From Guptibacillus hwajinpoensis (GTDB taxonomy: Bacteria > Bacillota > Bacilli > Bacillales > Guptibacillaceae), in assembly GCF_020171785.1 (NCBI RefSeq), contig NZ_JAIVAE010000003.1, positions 372,001 through 436,000 of the forward strand: DNA of 64,000 bases. The letters are read 5' to 3'. Of this stretch, positions 9,069 through 16,362 are shown in pieces. Each line of letters starts with the position of its first letter. The first letter of the stretch is position 1. Position numbers and translations under genes: made by a program. Below the pieces are notes generated by a model, which was not told the origin of the DNA, did no database searches, and saw nothing but the letters and a program-made list of their open reading frames with translations.

Positions 9069-9082
9069 TGAAAACGCTTACG
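9069..9082. promoter_or_regulatory. Candidate cre (CcpA) site upstream of gudB
   Basis: TGAAAACGCTTACG matches the cre consensus TGWAANCGNTNWCA at every position except the last. It is 200 bases upstream of gudB and 63 bases downstream of the ddl stop. CcpA control of catabolic glutamate dehydrogenase is known in B. subtilis (rocG); application here is inference. Confidence 0.5.
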
Positions 9083-9103
9083 ATAAAGGTTGGCGGTCTT
9101 TAG

Positions 9104-9137
9104 CAATTAAAAGTAAGACCCCACTTGTGTGAGGTCT
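9104..9137 (-). terminator. Terminator after ddl
   Basis: Arms AGACCCCAC / GTGAGGTCT (one mismatch) with a four-base loop, then a U-rich stretch on the minus strand. It lies immediately downstream of the ddl stop codon. Confidence 0.65.
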
Positions 9138-9144
9138 CGCATAG

Positions 9145-10059
9145 CTATTTCTTTAAGCCTAACTGAATTAAGTTCTCAATCATTTGTTCATAAGAGTAAC
9201 CAATTTCTCTCGCTGCATCTGGGAATAAACTAGTTGGAGTCATTCCAGGTAGCGTGTTTACTTCAAGAAATACTGGTTCAGATCCATCTTTAGGTACGAT
9301 ATAATCCACACGTGAGTACGTATCGCATCCAAGTAATTCGTGTGCAACAACAGATTGTTTTTGAATGAGATCTGTATAGGATTCAGAAATACGAGCTGGA
9401 ACGATGTGTTCACTTCCACCTTCTGCGTATTTCGATTCATAGTCGTAGTAAGCGTTCTTTGGAACAATTTCCACAACGGGAAGTGGTTTTACTTCTCCCT
9501 TTGAGCCCATCACAGCAACGGTTACTTCAGTCCCAGAAATAAACTCTTCTAGAATGACCGTATCATCAAATCGAAAAGCTTCTTCAATCCCTTTTTGAAG
9601 CTCCTCTTCCGATTTAGCAATGGTTAATCCAATCGTCGATCCTTCGCTGTTTGGTTTTACCACAACTGGATAACCAAAGGGTAAATTAAGTGAATGATGA
9701 TCGTCCGACTTATGGAGAACAAGATCCTGTGCTAAGCGTACTCCAGAATCTTTTAACACTTTTTTGCTTTTAGCTTTATCCATTGCAACTGCAGATCCTA
9801 GAACGCCCGATCCCACATATGGGATTTGCAGCATATCAAGAAGTCCTTGAATCCTTCCATCTTCTCCATACTTACCGTGAAGGCCGATAAAAACAATATC
9901 AACCTCAAGTTCCATCACTTCTGATAATCGTTCTGGGTGAAAATCTATACCGATTACTTCATGACCGTTTTCTTTTAAAGCTTTCATGATCCCTTTACCG
10001 CTTGATAGCGAAACTTCTCTTTCAGCAGAAGTTCCTCCATAAAGTACTCCAACTTTCAT
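9145..10059 (-). CDS. ddl: D-alanine--D-alanine ligase (short DdlB type)
   Basis: An ATP-grasp enzyme that makes the D-Ala-D-Ala terminus of peptidoglycan precursors. It shows GGTSAEREVSLSSG at residues 8-21, the EGSTIG loop and the magnesium-binding EVNTLPGMT segment near residue 265. The omega-loop sequence YYDYESKY keeps the tyrosine typical of D-Ala-D-Ala rather than D-Ala-D-lactate ligases, so a normal glycopeptide-sensitive precursor is predicted. At 304 residues it is the short form; many Bacillus Ddl proteins are ~350. It is monocistronic, with AGGAGG before ATG 10059. It is not in this neighbourhood in B. subtilis. Confidence 0.93.
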   Translation of the reverse strand: MKVGVLYGGTSAEREVSLSSGKGIMKALKENGHEVIGIDFHPERLSEVMELEVDIVFIGLHGKYGEDGRIQGLLDMLQIPYVGSGVLGSAVAMDKAKSKKVLKDSGVRLAQDLVLHKSDDHHSLNLPFGYPVVVKPNSEGSTIGLTIAKSEEELQKGIEEAFRFDDTVILEEFISGTEVTVAVMGSKGEVKPLPVVEIVPKNAYYDYESKYAEGGSEHIVPARISESYTDLIQKQSVVAHELLGCDTYSRVDYIVPKDGSEPVFLEVNTLPGMTPTSLFPDAAREIGYSYEQMIENLIQLGLKK

Positions 10060-10265
10060 AAGCTATACCTCCTAGGCTACATTTATGTATGTCATTATAT
10101 TCGATTGTTAATCGAGTGGAACTTACCAAAACTTCTCTCATCATACCATGTTTTTCGACAGCTATGTTATCCTGAGTGACCATCATTAAGTATTATTATT
10201 GGAAAAAGGATGATGATCTTTTGTATACTTGCCATAATCTTATTTATATGAAAGGAAATGTCCTT

Positions 10266-10979
10266 ATGTCTCGTACATTTATGTTTATTTTTGCTCACCC
10301 TGACGATGAAAGCTTTACTTGTGGGGGGACGCTAACTGAATTAGCTAAAGCAAAAGATACGAAAACCATTTTATACAGTGCCACGCCTGGTGATGCAGGC
10401 AAATGTGGAGAACCACCTCTTTGTCAAGTAGATGAGCTGGCTGAAGTTCGAAAAAAAGAACTAAAAGAAGCTTCTAAGCTACTTGGAATTGATGAACTCC
10501 ATATTGGTGATTATCAAGACGGGAAATTAAATACGCTTCCTGATGATGAGCTGAAGAATGATGTGTTAAAACGAATTGAAGCGGTCCAACCTGATGTTGT
10601 CATTACATTCCCGCCACATGGGTTATCAGGTCACCCAGACCATAAAGCGATTCAGCTAGCAACGCTTCAAGCTGTAAAAGAAACAAACGTTGTAAAAGAG
10701 CTGTATTACGTCACTTTCCCTCAATCATTAGCTGAAGAAACAGGAAATCCAGCTTATGCAGATCCTGATGACTCAATCACTTTGATCAAATCCTTCTCAA
10801 ACGAAGATTTAGATCCAGTTAGAAAAGCACTATTAGCTCACCGTACACAGCATTTGTCCGTTGAACGAGTTTTTCCTACGATCTATAATAAAGATGGATT
10901 TATGAAATTTAACAATAAAGAATACTTCATTAAAGCATGGAATAACCCAAGCTACACGAGCGGTTCTATCCTTACTTAA
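10266..10979 (+). CDS. bshB2: Bacillithiol biosynthesis deacetylase BshB2
   Basis: A LmbE/PIG-L zinc deacetylase that removes the acetyl group from GlcNAc-malate in bacillithiol synthesis. The zinc motif AHPDDES is at residues 10-16 and the second metal ligand is in HPDHKAI near residue 120. I start at ATG 10266 (MSRTFMFIF), which lines up with the family N-terminus and has GAAAGGAAA upstream. The in-frame extension to 10176 would put 30 unlikely residues before the first beta strand. The stop codon lies inside a terminator shared with convergent ypbH. Together with ypdA it indicates that this organism uses bacillithiol. Confidence 0.92.
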   Translation: MSRTFMFIFAHPDDESFTCGGTLTELAKAKDTKTILYSATPGDAGKCGEPPLCQVDELAEVRKKELKEASKLLGIDELHIGDYQDGKLNTLPDDELKNDVLKRIEAVQPDVVITFPPHGLSGHPDHKAIQLATLQAVKETNVVKELYYVTFPQSLAEETGNPAYADPDDSITLIKSFSNEDLDPVRKALLAHRTQHLSVERVFPTIYNKDGFMKFNNKEYFIKAWNNPSYTSGSILT

Positions 10980-11017
10980 CTAACAAAACCTCCCAAATGG
11001 GAGGTTTTGTTAGTTAA
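10976..11017. terminator. Bidirectional terminator shared by bshB2 and ypbH
   Basis: A perfect 20-bp inverted repeat with a two-base centre (AA). Core ACCTCCCA/TGGGAGGT is flanked by A and T tracts on both sides. Both convergent stop codons (TAA at 10977-10979 on plus, TAA at 11012-11010 on minus) are within the arms. Confidence 0.85.
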
Positions 11018-11600
11018 AATAATGATTTAGCTGTTCAATCGCTGTTGATTGCATAATTTGCTTCCCATATTCCATTACTCGATAGCTTGTAATCGTTGAA
11101 GGATTTCCGAATTCAGCAAGCAACGCAACTAACGAATCTAATTCATACTCAGCAAATTCCTCTTCATCAAATTTAAGATAAAATTGAGACTGGAAGGAAT
11201 AAAGAGTACCACCTAAAATTCCAACGTTGATTAATCTTTTAGAAAGACCAATCACGTCCTCAAAAGATCGAAACTCATAAAATACTTCATCGCTTTCATC
11301 GAGCGTAACTTGCATTTCAATGTATTCGTCATTATAGTCATCTTCAAAATCACTTTCTGCCGAACCCTTTGTAACAATGACAACCATTCCTTGAGCAGGA
11401 AGCGAGAACACTTCTACAGCAATTGGTCCATCGACTTTAAAGCCAAGTTCATCGTCAGCTTCCATTATCATCTCGCGAAATAGCCTGTGAACTTTCGGTA
11501 CGTCCTGCCATAGCTCTTCTTTCGTAATTCCACGTTCATTTAAATCATCATAAGTTAGAAAAATCTTTATTTTGTCGTACGCTAAACGTTCAAGACGCAT
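11010..11600 (-). CDS. mecB: MecA paralog YpbH, ClpC adaptor
   Basis: A 196-residue member of the MecA/YpbH adaptor family that delivers substrates to the ClpCP protease. The N-terminal MRLERLAYDKIKIFLTYDDL is the substrate-binding start of the family. An acidic linker (~85-100) is followed by a C-terminal ClpC-binding domain. In B. subtilis YpbH has weaker, partly overlapping roles with MecA in competence and sporulation. Location beside gudB is the B. subtilis ypbH position, which favours YpbH over MecA. The stop codon is inside the terminator shared with bshB2. Confidence 0.9.
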   Translation of the reverse strand: MRLERLAYDKIKIFLTYDDLNERGITKEELWQDVPKVHRLFREMIMEADDELGFKVDGPIAVEVFSLPAQGMVVIVTKGSAESDFEDDYNDEYIEMQVTLDESDEVFYEFRSFEDVIGLSKRLINVGILGGTLYSFQSQFYLKFDEEEFAEYELDSLVALLAEFGNPSTITSYRVMEYGKQIMQSTAIEQLNHYFN

Positions 11601-11740
11601 CTATTTCCCCCCTACCGTCTGTCACCCGCAAATCCTTTATTCATACTATATGTGATAATACAAAGATGGTTCTTGGTTGACGATATTCTTCTAGTTTACA
11701 CTGTAAAAGGAAGCTTAGACAAGTCATGTCAACTATCCAT

Positions 11741-12658
11741 TTAAGTAGTCAGCTTTTGAATTTTATCTTTAATCCAAACATCCCACTCATCTTTATTATT
11801 ACCAACGAAAAAGGAGTCATAGGCCTGTCTCTTTTCCCCTCGTAAATGCCCTATAGCAGCTCCACCTATACCAATCGTTAAATCAGAGAAGCGCTCATCA
11901 AGGCGATCAACGAGGTCAAGGCACCTTGGTAAGTTTGCCATTAACGTACATGATAAAAATAATATTTTCGGATCCGTATCTTCCACAACCGTCTCAATAT
12001 CATCCTCAGGAATGCTTGCTCCTAGATAAATGACTTCAAAACCTTTTCTCCTTAAATAAAGAGTGAAAATCAACAAACCAAGTTCATGGTATTCTCCTGA
12101 CGAGCAAACCGCCATCACTTTCGGAAGATATCCATCAACGGGTAGAGTGTGGAAAATCATTCCAATTCTTGAGCGTAGAAAAGCACTTGTAAAATGTTCA
12201 TGTGCAATCGTTATTTTCTCATTTTCCCAAAGCTCTCCTACCCTAACTAATAGCTGGGCAAGGATGTCATGTACTACCTTATCAATACTAAACACAGAAA
12301 ACGCCTGATTCAACAAATCCTGAGCTTTATTCTCGTCGAAAGCAAGTAGCGCTTCTAATATTTCATCAGCAAGTATATGAGCTCGATCTCTTTCCATATC
12401 AATTCCCATACTATCTGTATCTGTTGAATCATTTCCATTTTCAAGCAATTCTACAGCTTGGCTAATTGTAAAACCTTGTTCTGTTTTTTGGACAAGCCAT
12501 TTTAAGATAGACATATGTTCTTCCGAATAAAGACGATGACCTGCCTCATTTCTTATCGGAGAAATAATATTATAACGCCTTTCCCATGCCCTTAAGGTCC
12601 CAGGTTGTATTCCCAATTTCTTCGAGACCGCTTTTATATTATACTTACCTGCAGACAT
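11741..12658 (-). CDS. MerR-family regulator with cobalamin-binding domain (CarH/LitR type)
   Basis: About 305 residues from ATG 12658 (MSAGKYNIKAVSKK), nine bases after GAGGGG. An N-terminal MerR winged helix (~5-70: LGIQPGTLRAWERRYNI) is joined to a four-helix B12 cap and a Rossmann B12-binding domain. The light-sensing motif W-x9-EH is intact (Trp144, Glu154, His155). So is the B12-ligand motif E-x-H-x-x-G (His191 in EYHELG), followed by SCTLMANL and a GIGGAAIG loop. In Thermus CarH and Bacillus megaterium LitR, these residues hold adenosylcobalamin and make a dark repressor released by light. The target genes here are unknown. Its own promoter carries a dyad, so autoregulation is likely. 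Confidence 0.88.
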   Translation of the reverse strand: MSAGKYNIKAVSKKLGIQPGTLRAWERRYNIISPIRNEAGHRLYSEEHMSILKWLVQKTEQGFTISQAVELLENGNDSTDTDSMGIDMERDRAHILADEILEALLAFDENKAQDLLNQAFSVFSIDKVVHDILAQLLVRVGELWENEKITIAHEHFTSAFLRSRIGMIFHTLPVDGYLPKVMAVCSSGEYHELGLLIFTLYLRRKGFEVIYLGASIPEDDIETVVEDTDPKILFLSCTLMANLPRCLDLVDRLDERFSDLTIGIGGAAIGHLRGEKRQAYDSFFVGNNKDEWDVWIKDKIQKLTT

Positions 12659-12681
12659 CGTCATCTTCCCCTCTAGTACAG

Positions 12682-12705
12682 CCCTTATCACACCTAGTAT
12701 AAGGG
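12682..12705. promoter_or_regulatory. Inverted repeat over the -10 region, candidate CarH/LitR operator
   Basis: Perfect 7-bp arms CCCTTAT / ATAAGGG separated by 10 bases. On the minus strand the first arm overlaps the start of the -10 hexamer of the regulator's own promoter. MerR-family proteins bind such dyads. Assignment to this regulator is inference. Confidence 0.5.
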
Positions 12706-12725
12706 GTGAATGATGTTTGTGTAAA
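12696..12725 (-). promoter_or_regulatory. Sigma-A-type promoter of the MerR-B12 regulator
   Basis: On the minus strand TTTACA (12725-12720) and TATACT (12701-12696) are separated by 18 bases, close to the sigma-A consensus. It lies about 40 bases upstream of the chosen start codon. The slightly long spacer is typical of MerR-controlled promoters. Confidence 0.55.
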
Positions 12726-12758
12726 CTTTGTATAAGCAAATCGGTAATTTTTTTGTAT

Positions 12759-13517
12759 TTATTTCCTTTTTAATATAAAAATATGTGATTCTGCAGGGGC
12801 CATCAGTCTTAAAGGTAACGTTGTCGTACCATACCCATTACTAATGACGACCGTCGTTCCTTTAACTTTTTTAATGCCCCCTTTTTCTCGAATTCCCCAC
12901 CCAAATAAACGTATTTGTCCTCCATGAGTGTGACCAGAAAGAATAAGTTGTATTTCACTATTGTCAGGCCAGTTCCGCTTAATATCGGGATTATGGCTGA
13001 TCAGTATTTTTGTTTTTTCGGTGGCTTCTTTAACTGCATCCTCTAGTGAGGCATTTTCTGTTGAAAGATCGTCAATACCTATTAAACTTATTCCCTCGCC
13101 ACTATTTTTAAGGTTTACTGCTCGATTCTTAAGCATGATAATCTCTTCATCCATTAACAGTTTTTCAAGTTTGACGGGGTCTTCTTCGTAATCATTATTC
13201 CCCCATACAAAGTAACAAGGTGCTATATCCCGGAGAGATTTTAGATTATGGCGAACTTTATCAAAAGAGACCCCTTTTTCCATAACATCTCCACCAATAA
13301 CGATAATGTCAACTTGGTTTCTTACTTTTTCTAACACTTTGTTCGATATAGATCGATTATGAGTATCCGAAATAAAAAAGATTCGATATGAATCGAAATT
13401 TTCTGGTAGATTTTCGACATCAATCTCTTTCCTAATGACTCTGTTAAGGTGTGCTTCAATCCACATGTAAATTAGTAGCACTATTCCAATTAAAACAAGG
13501 CCAACAAAATAAATCAT
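12759..13517 (-). CDS. ypbG: Membrane-anchored metallophosphoesterase (YpbG/YkuE type)
   Basis: A 252-residue calcineurin-like phosphoesterase. An N-terminal membrane anchor (residues 1-18) precedes the metal-binding motifs FISDTHN (~52), GGDVME (~77), WGNNDY (~106), SHNPD (~174) and SGHTHGGQ (~195), in the usual order. The substrate is unknown; relatives act on nucleotides or lipids outside or near the membrane. Position near ypbH matches ypbG of B. subtilis. The start overlaps the stop of the upstream membrane-protein gene by four bases (ATGA), so the two are cotranslated. Confidence 0.85.
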   Translation of the reverse strand: MIYFVGLVLIGIVLLIYMWIEAHLNRVIRKEIDVENLPENFDSYRIFFISDTHNRSISNKVLEKVRNQVDIIVIGGDVMEKGVSFDKVRHNLKSLRDIAPCYFVWGNNDYEEDPVKLEKLLMDEEIIMLKNRAVNLKNSGEGISLIGIDDLSTENASLEDAVKEATEKTKILISHNPDIKRNWPDNSEIQLILSGHTHGGQIRLFGWGIREKGGIKKVKGTTVVISNGYGTTTLPLRLMAPAESHIFILKRK

Positions 13518-13912
13518 GCATCATTACTCCTCTGAAAGCGTTTTAATTCTCTTGCCGCTCTTATATTAGCAGTTAAAACACCGTAACTAAATGCCATCAC
13601 AAGTGAAGCAAGTGACAACCATTTGTTCGTTTCAAATAATACCCAATATACAACAACTAATAAACTTCCTTCTAGTAATAACGTAATGAGGTGAGCTTTA
13701 TTATTAATCCCTAATGCAATAAACCCCTCCACATGTTCTCTAATAACGCGAGCTACAAAAAGAAACCCAAACAAAAAACAAAGCGCTCCAAACCCATAAC
13801 GCCCGCTGTTTAACATGAGGTCTGTAAATGTCATGCTTTTAAAATTCAAATTACTTTCCGCTATATACAACAAACCGAAAATCGCTACAATTCTTATTAA
13901 TAGAAGCGGCAT
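13514..13912 (-). CDS. Unknown four-helix membrane protein
   Basis: I do not recognise this 132-residue protein. It has about four hydrophobic segments (from the chosen start: ~1-19, ~35-56, ~72-92 and ~96-115) and a basic C-terminal tail (RAARELKRFQRSNDA). The start at ATG 13912 (MPLLLIRIV) has a GGGGGG-type ribosome site seven bases upstream. It overlaps the metallophosphoesterase by ATGA, so the products are likely to act together or at least be made together. An accessory or membrane-recruitment role is possible but not shown. Confidence 0.7.
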   Translation of the reverse strand: MPLLLIRIVAIFGLLYIAESNLNFKSMTFTDLMLNSGRYGFGALCFLFGFLFVARVIREHVEGFIALGINNKAHLITLLLEGSLLVVVYWVLFETNKWLSLASLVMAFSYGVLTANIRAARELKRFQRSNDA

Positions 13913-13970
13913 AGTAAAACCCCCCACTCTAACGTATGTAAGAGTAGGAGGCTTTATGGGTACTATTCAC

Positions 13971-14606
13971 TCATACTTCTTTTATATCAAGAACTTTAAA
14001 TCCATTCTGTTCAAGTTTTGCAATGAATTGATCAATATTTTCCTTTTTTTCAATCTTCATTACAATTCTCCTGACATTCTGGTTAGATTCATCGAATGTG
14101 GACAACGAGATAATATTTTCATGAAAACTTTTTGCGATTTTAGCAAGCCTAGCAATTCTTCCTTCTGTCTCTGAAGATGCAAATGCGATTCTTATACCAG
14201 GCTTGCGCATGCCAAATGCACTTTGAAATTGATCCAATATATCAGATCGCGTAATGATGCCAATAAAATGCTCATTTTGATCGACGACTGCTACGAGAGG
14301 AGCATTCTTTGCTAAAAGAAGAGTATTCTCAAACACTTCTTCTTGATCAACCGTTACATCTTTTTGGTAGGCAATTTCTCCTGCAGTAGTTTCCGACAAG
14401 AATCTTTCTTTATCAGTCATGTCACTTTTAAAAAATGCTTTATAAATACGATTAAACGTTACAATTCCAGCATATTTTGTTCCATTAACAACCGGCACAC
14501 CATCGATTTCTCGTTCCTTTAATAATTTGAGTGTTTCATCCAACTTTGTGTCATCATTCACATAAACAGTTTCTCGAATCGGTTTCATTGCGCTTCGTAC
14601 GTACAT
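13971..14606 (-). CDS. CBS-domain protein with C-terminal ACT domain (AcuB-like)
   Basis: About 211 residues: a pair of CBS domains (~1-60 and ~78-135, with the DGVPVV and GIITRSDIL motifs) followed by an ACT-like domain (~140-211). This is the architecture of B. subtilis AcuB, a protein of the acetoin-utilisation locus of unclear mechanism. CBS pairs bind adenine nucleotides. The gene is not next to acuA or acuC here, so I do not assign acuB. The start is ATG 14606 with AGAGGTGAT upstream; a start nine bases earlier is less well placed. Confidence 0.8.
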   Translation of the reverse strand: MYVRSAMKPIRETVYVNDDTKLDETLKLLKEREIDGVPVVNGTKYAGIVTFNRIYKAFFKSDMTDKERFLSETTAGEIAYQKDVTVDQEEVFENTLLLAKNAPLVAVVDQNEHFIGIITRSDILDQFQSAFGMRKPGIRIAFASSETEGRIARLAKIAKSFHENIISLSTFDESNQNVRRIVMKIEKKENIDQFIAKLEQNGFKVLDIKEV

Positions 14607-14817
14607 GGCTATCACCTCTTTGTAAGATCACTACTCTTAATTAATACCACATTTCTGAGATAATATCCTTCTAAAATAAAAATTAATGGTGAAATGCATC
14701 GTTTTCTTCCGTAAATTGGGCTTTTTAATTTCTTGAAGATTCAGTCTTTTTAAGGTAAGATTAGATCATAACAAGATCACTCAAGAACGTACACAACAAA
14801 ACGGAGATGATGGCTCA

Positions 14818-15033
14818 ATGATTAATAAACTTAAAACCAAATCACTGTTAGGGAATGAAGACTTGGATTTTAACCGTCGTTTGGGTATGCCCGTCGAAGT
14901 TTTCTGCCCAAAATTAAAAGATACTGTCGCCTTCGGAAAGATTGAGATGTTCGATGAAGATGAACTTTCCATTAACGGAAACAACTTTCAAATTGAACAG
15001 TACCTATTCTTTGGTTGTCCTGAGCAAAGGTAA
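14818..15033 (+). CDS. Small protein of unknown function
   Basis: A 71-residue ORF on the plus strand between minus-strand genes. ATG 14818 is preceded by GGAGATGATGGCTCA, an acceptable ribosome site. The protein is acidic, has no membrane segment or signal, and has a compact beta-like middle (GMPVEVFCPKLKDTVAFGKI) and two cysteines (residues 30 and 67). I do not recognise a family. The convergent ypbF gene ends five bases later, with no obvious terminator between them. Confidence 0.55.
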   Translation: MINKLKTKSLLGNEDLDFNRRLGMPVEVFCPKLKDTVAFGKIEMFDEDELSINGNNFQIEQYLFFGCPEQR

Positions 15034-15037
15034 CAGT

Positions 15038-15487
15038 TTATTTATAATAAAGATTAATGTCGTATTCCTCTTTTAAATATTTAAAAACAACATGACGACT
15101 TTCCCATTGTTTTTGACCTTCAAATAGTTCATCACTTCGATCTAATATCTCCAGTCTTAAGGACTCATATTCATCCTCAGCTTTCTTGGTTTTTTTTGAA
15201 AACTTCCTTAATTGAAAGTAAGTAACAACACTACTAATAACCAATATTAGCAGCATAGGAATCGTATTAAAAGTAAGTTCATTCACAAAAAAAGAGGTGC
15301 TGTTTTCTAGCTCATACCAAAAAAAACACCCCATGCTAACTAATAAAAACGCAAGGATATATCCGTAAGACTGTGATTTCGCTTTATACTGCTTTTCAAC
15401 AATCTTTCGTTCTACTAATTCTTGCAACAGAACGATGGTAACTTTCGACTGTGGTTGTGGAAGGTTCCACTCCTTTAATGCGTCCAC
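15038..15487 (-). CDS. ypbF: YpbF-family membrane protein (DUF2663)
   Basis: A 149-residue protein with a cytoplasmic N-terminus, two transmembrane segments (~43-59 and ~72-90) and a basic, coiled-coil-like C-terminal region (QLRKFSKKTKKAEDEYESLRLEILD). Length, layout and location next to ypbE/ypbD match YpbF of B. subtilis, whose role is unknown. The start is a GTG with GGGGGGG upstream. Confidence 0.78.
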   Translation of the reverse strand: MDALKEWNLPQPQSKVTIVLLQELVERKIVEKQYKAKSQSYGYILAFLLVSMGCFFWYELENSTSFFVNELTFNTIPMLLILVISSVVTYFQLRKFSKKTKKAEDEYESLRLEILDRSDELFEGQKQWESRHVVFKYLKEEYDINLYYK

Positions 15488-15574
15488 TATATCCCCCCCT
15501 TTGTTGAATCTAGTTTATGCAGGAGCTTGGTTTGTTACGACAGTGGGGGTAAATCAATTTAAACTATAGCGATT

Positions 15575-15760
15575 TTACAAAAAATATGAATACAACAAGA
15601 ATAGAGAAACCATCCCAATAAACAGTAGTGCGAGTACTCGAATTAATGTGAAAGAAGGCATTTCTTTTTCTTCATTTCTCTTTCGACTCGACTGCTTTTT
15701 TTTTGCACTTTTATTTCGATGGTATTCCTTCCTAGAAGGCAGTGGACTTTCGCTTTTCAT
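15575..15760 (-). CDS. Shortened YpbE-like membrane protein without LysM domain
   Basis: A 61-residue protein with a very basic cytoplasmic part (RKEYHRNKSAKKKQSSRKR) and one C-terminal transmembrane segment (~40-60), ending right after it. It sits exactly where B. subtilis has ypbE (~240 residues), whose N-terminal basic region and membrane segment look similar but continue into a linker and a LysM domain. Nothing like the LysM part is seen in the 88 bases before ypbF. It is either a naturally short paralog or a truncated ypbE. The start at ATG 15760 has AAAGGTGA upstream. Confidence 0.6.
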   Translation of the reverse strand: MKSESPLPSRKEYHRNKSAKKKQSSRKRNEEKEMPSFTLIRVLALLFIGMVSLFLLYSYFL

Positions 15761-15783
15761 TAAACTCACCTTTCATGATGTGA

Positions 15784-16362
15784 TCACCTTCGTGCTTTCT
15801 GCTTTATGAGACAAGCCATAACAAAATCGATTAAGAAATGAGCTGTGATTGTTGTCATTAAGTTTTCAGTCACTTCATACAAAACACCGATTAAGAAACT
15901 AATCACAACGACGGAACTAAATAAGACAGGTTTAGAAAGATACCGAACGTGTATGATCGCAAATAACAAACTTGAAAGGACTAATCCGAAACTTGTTTGG
16001 ATAACACCTCTAAACAACAGCTCTTCACTAAATGAAATGATAGCACACAAAAAGAAAATATGAGAAATTGAAAGACGAGAAAAAATTCGCTCATTAATAC
16101 CTCCATCATCCAACTTCTCTTCAGGTAGTGTTTTCATAAGAATGAGATCAATACCAATTACAAGGAATGCTGTGCCCCCACCTAAAACGATGATCTCTGT
16201 CCAAGTAAAATGGATTAGATCTGCGAAAAACCACAAATCTTGAAACAAAAATAAACTCATTACACTTGCTAGAAGAACCAATATAATTTGAGTTAAATAC
16301 ACATTCAATAACAGTTCTCGATCTGTTAACTGTTTTACTGCTTCAGCCTGTCGATTCCTCAC
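15784..16362 (-). CDS. ypbD: CPBP-family intramembrane metalloprotease YpbD
   Basis: A 192-residue membrane protein of the Abi/CAAX-protease family. The motif SEELLFRG (near residue 114) and the later HFLIDF (near 176) provide the two glutamates and histidines that define the family. About six hydrophobic segments are present. Function in Bacillus is not established. The GTG start lies inside the 3' end of recQ, with GGAGGACCACG upstream, so translation is coupled to recQ. Position matches ypbD of B. subtilis. Confidence 0.85.
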   Translation of the reverse strand: MRNRQAEAVKQLTDRELLLNVYLTQIILVLLASVMSLFLFQDLWFFADLIHFTWTEIIVLGGGTAFLVIGIDLILMKTLPEEKLDDGGINERIFSRLSISHIFFLCAIISFSEELLFRGVIQTSFGLVLSSLLFAIIHVRYLSKPVLFSSVVVISFLIGVLYEVTENLMTTITAHFLIDFVMACLIKQKARR

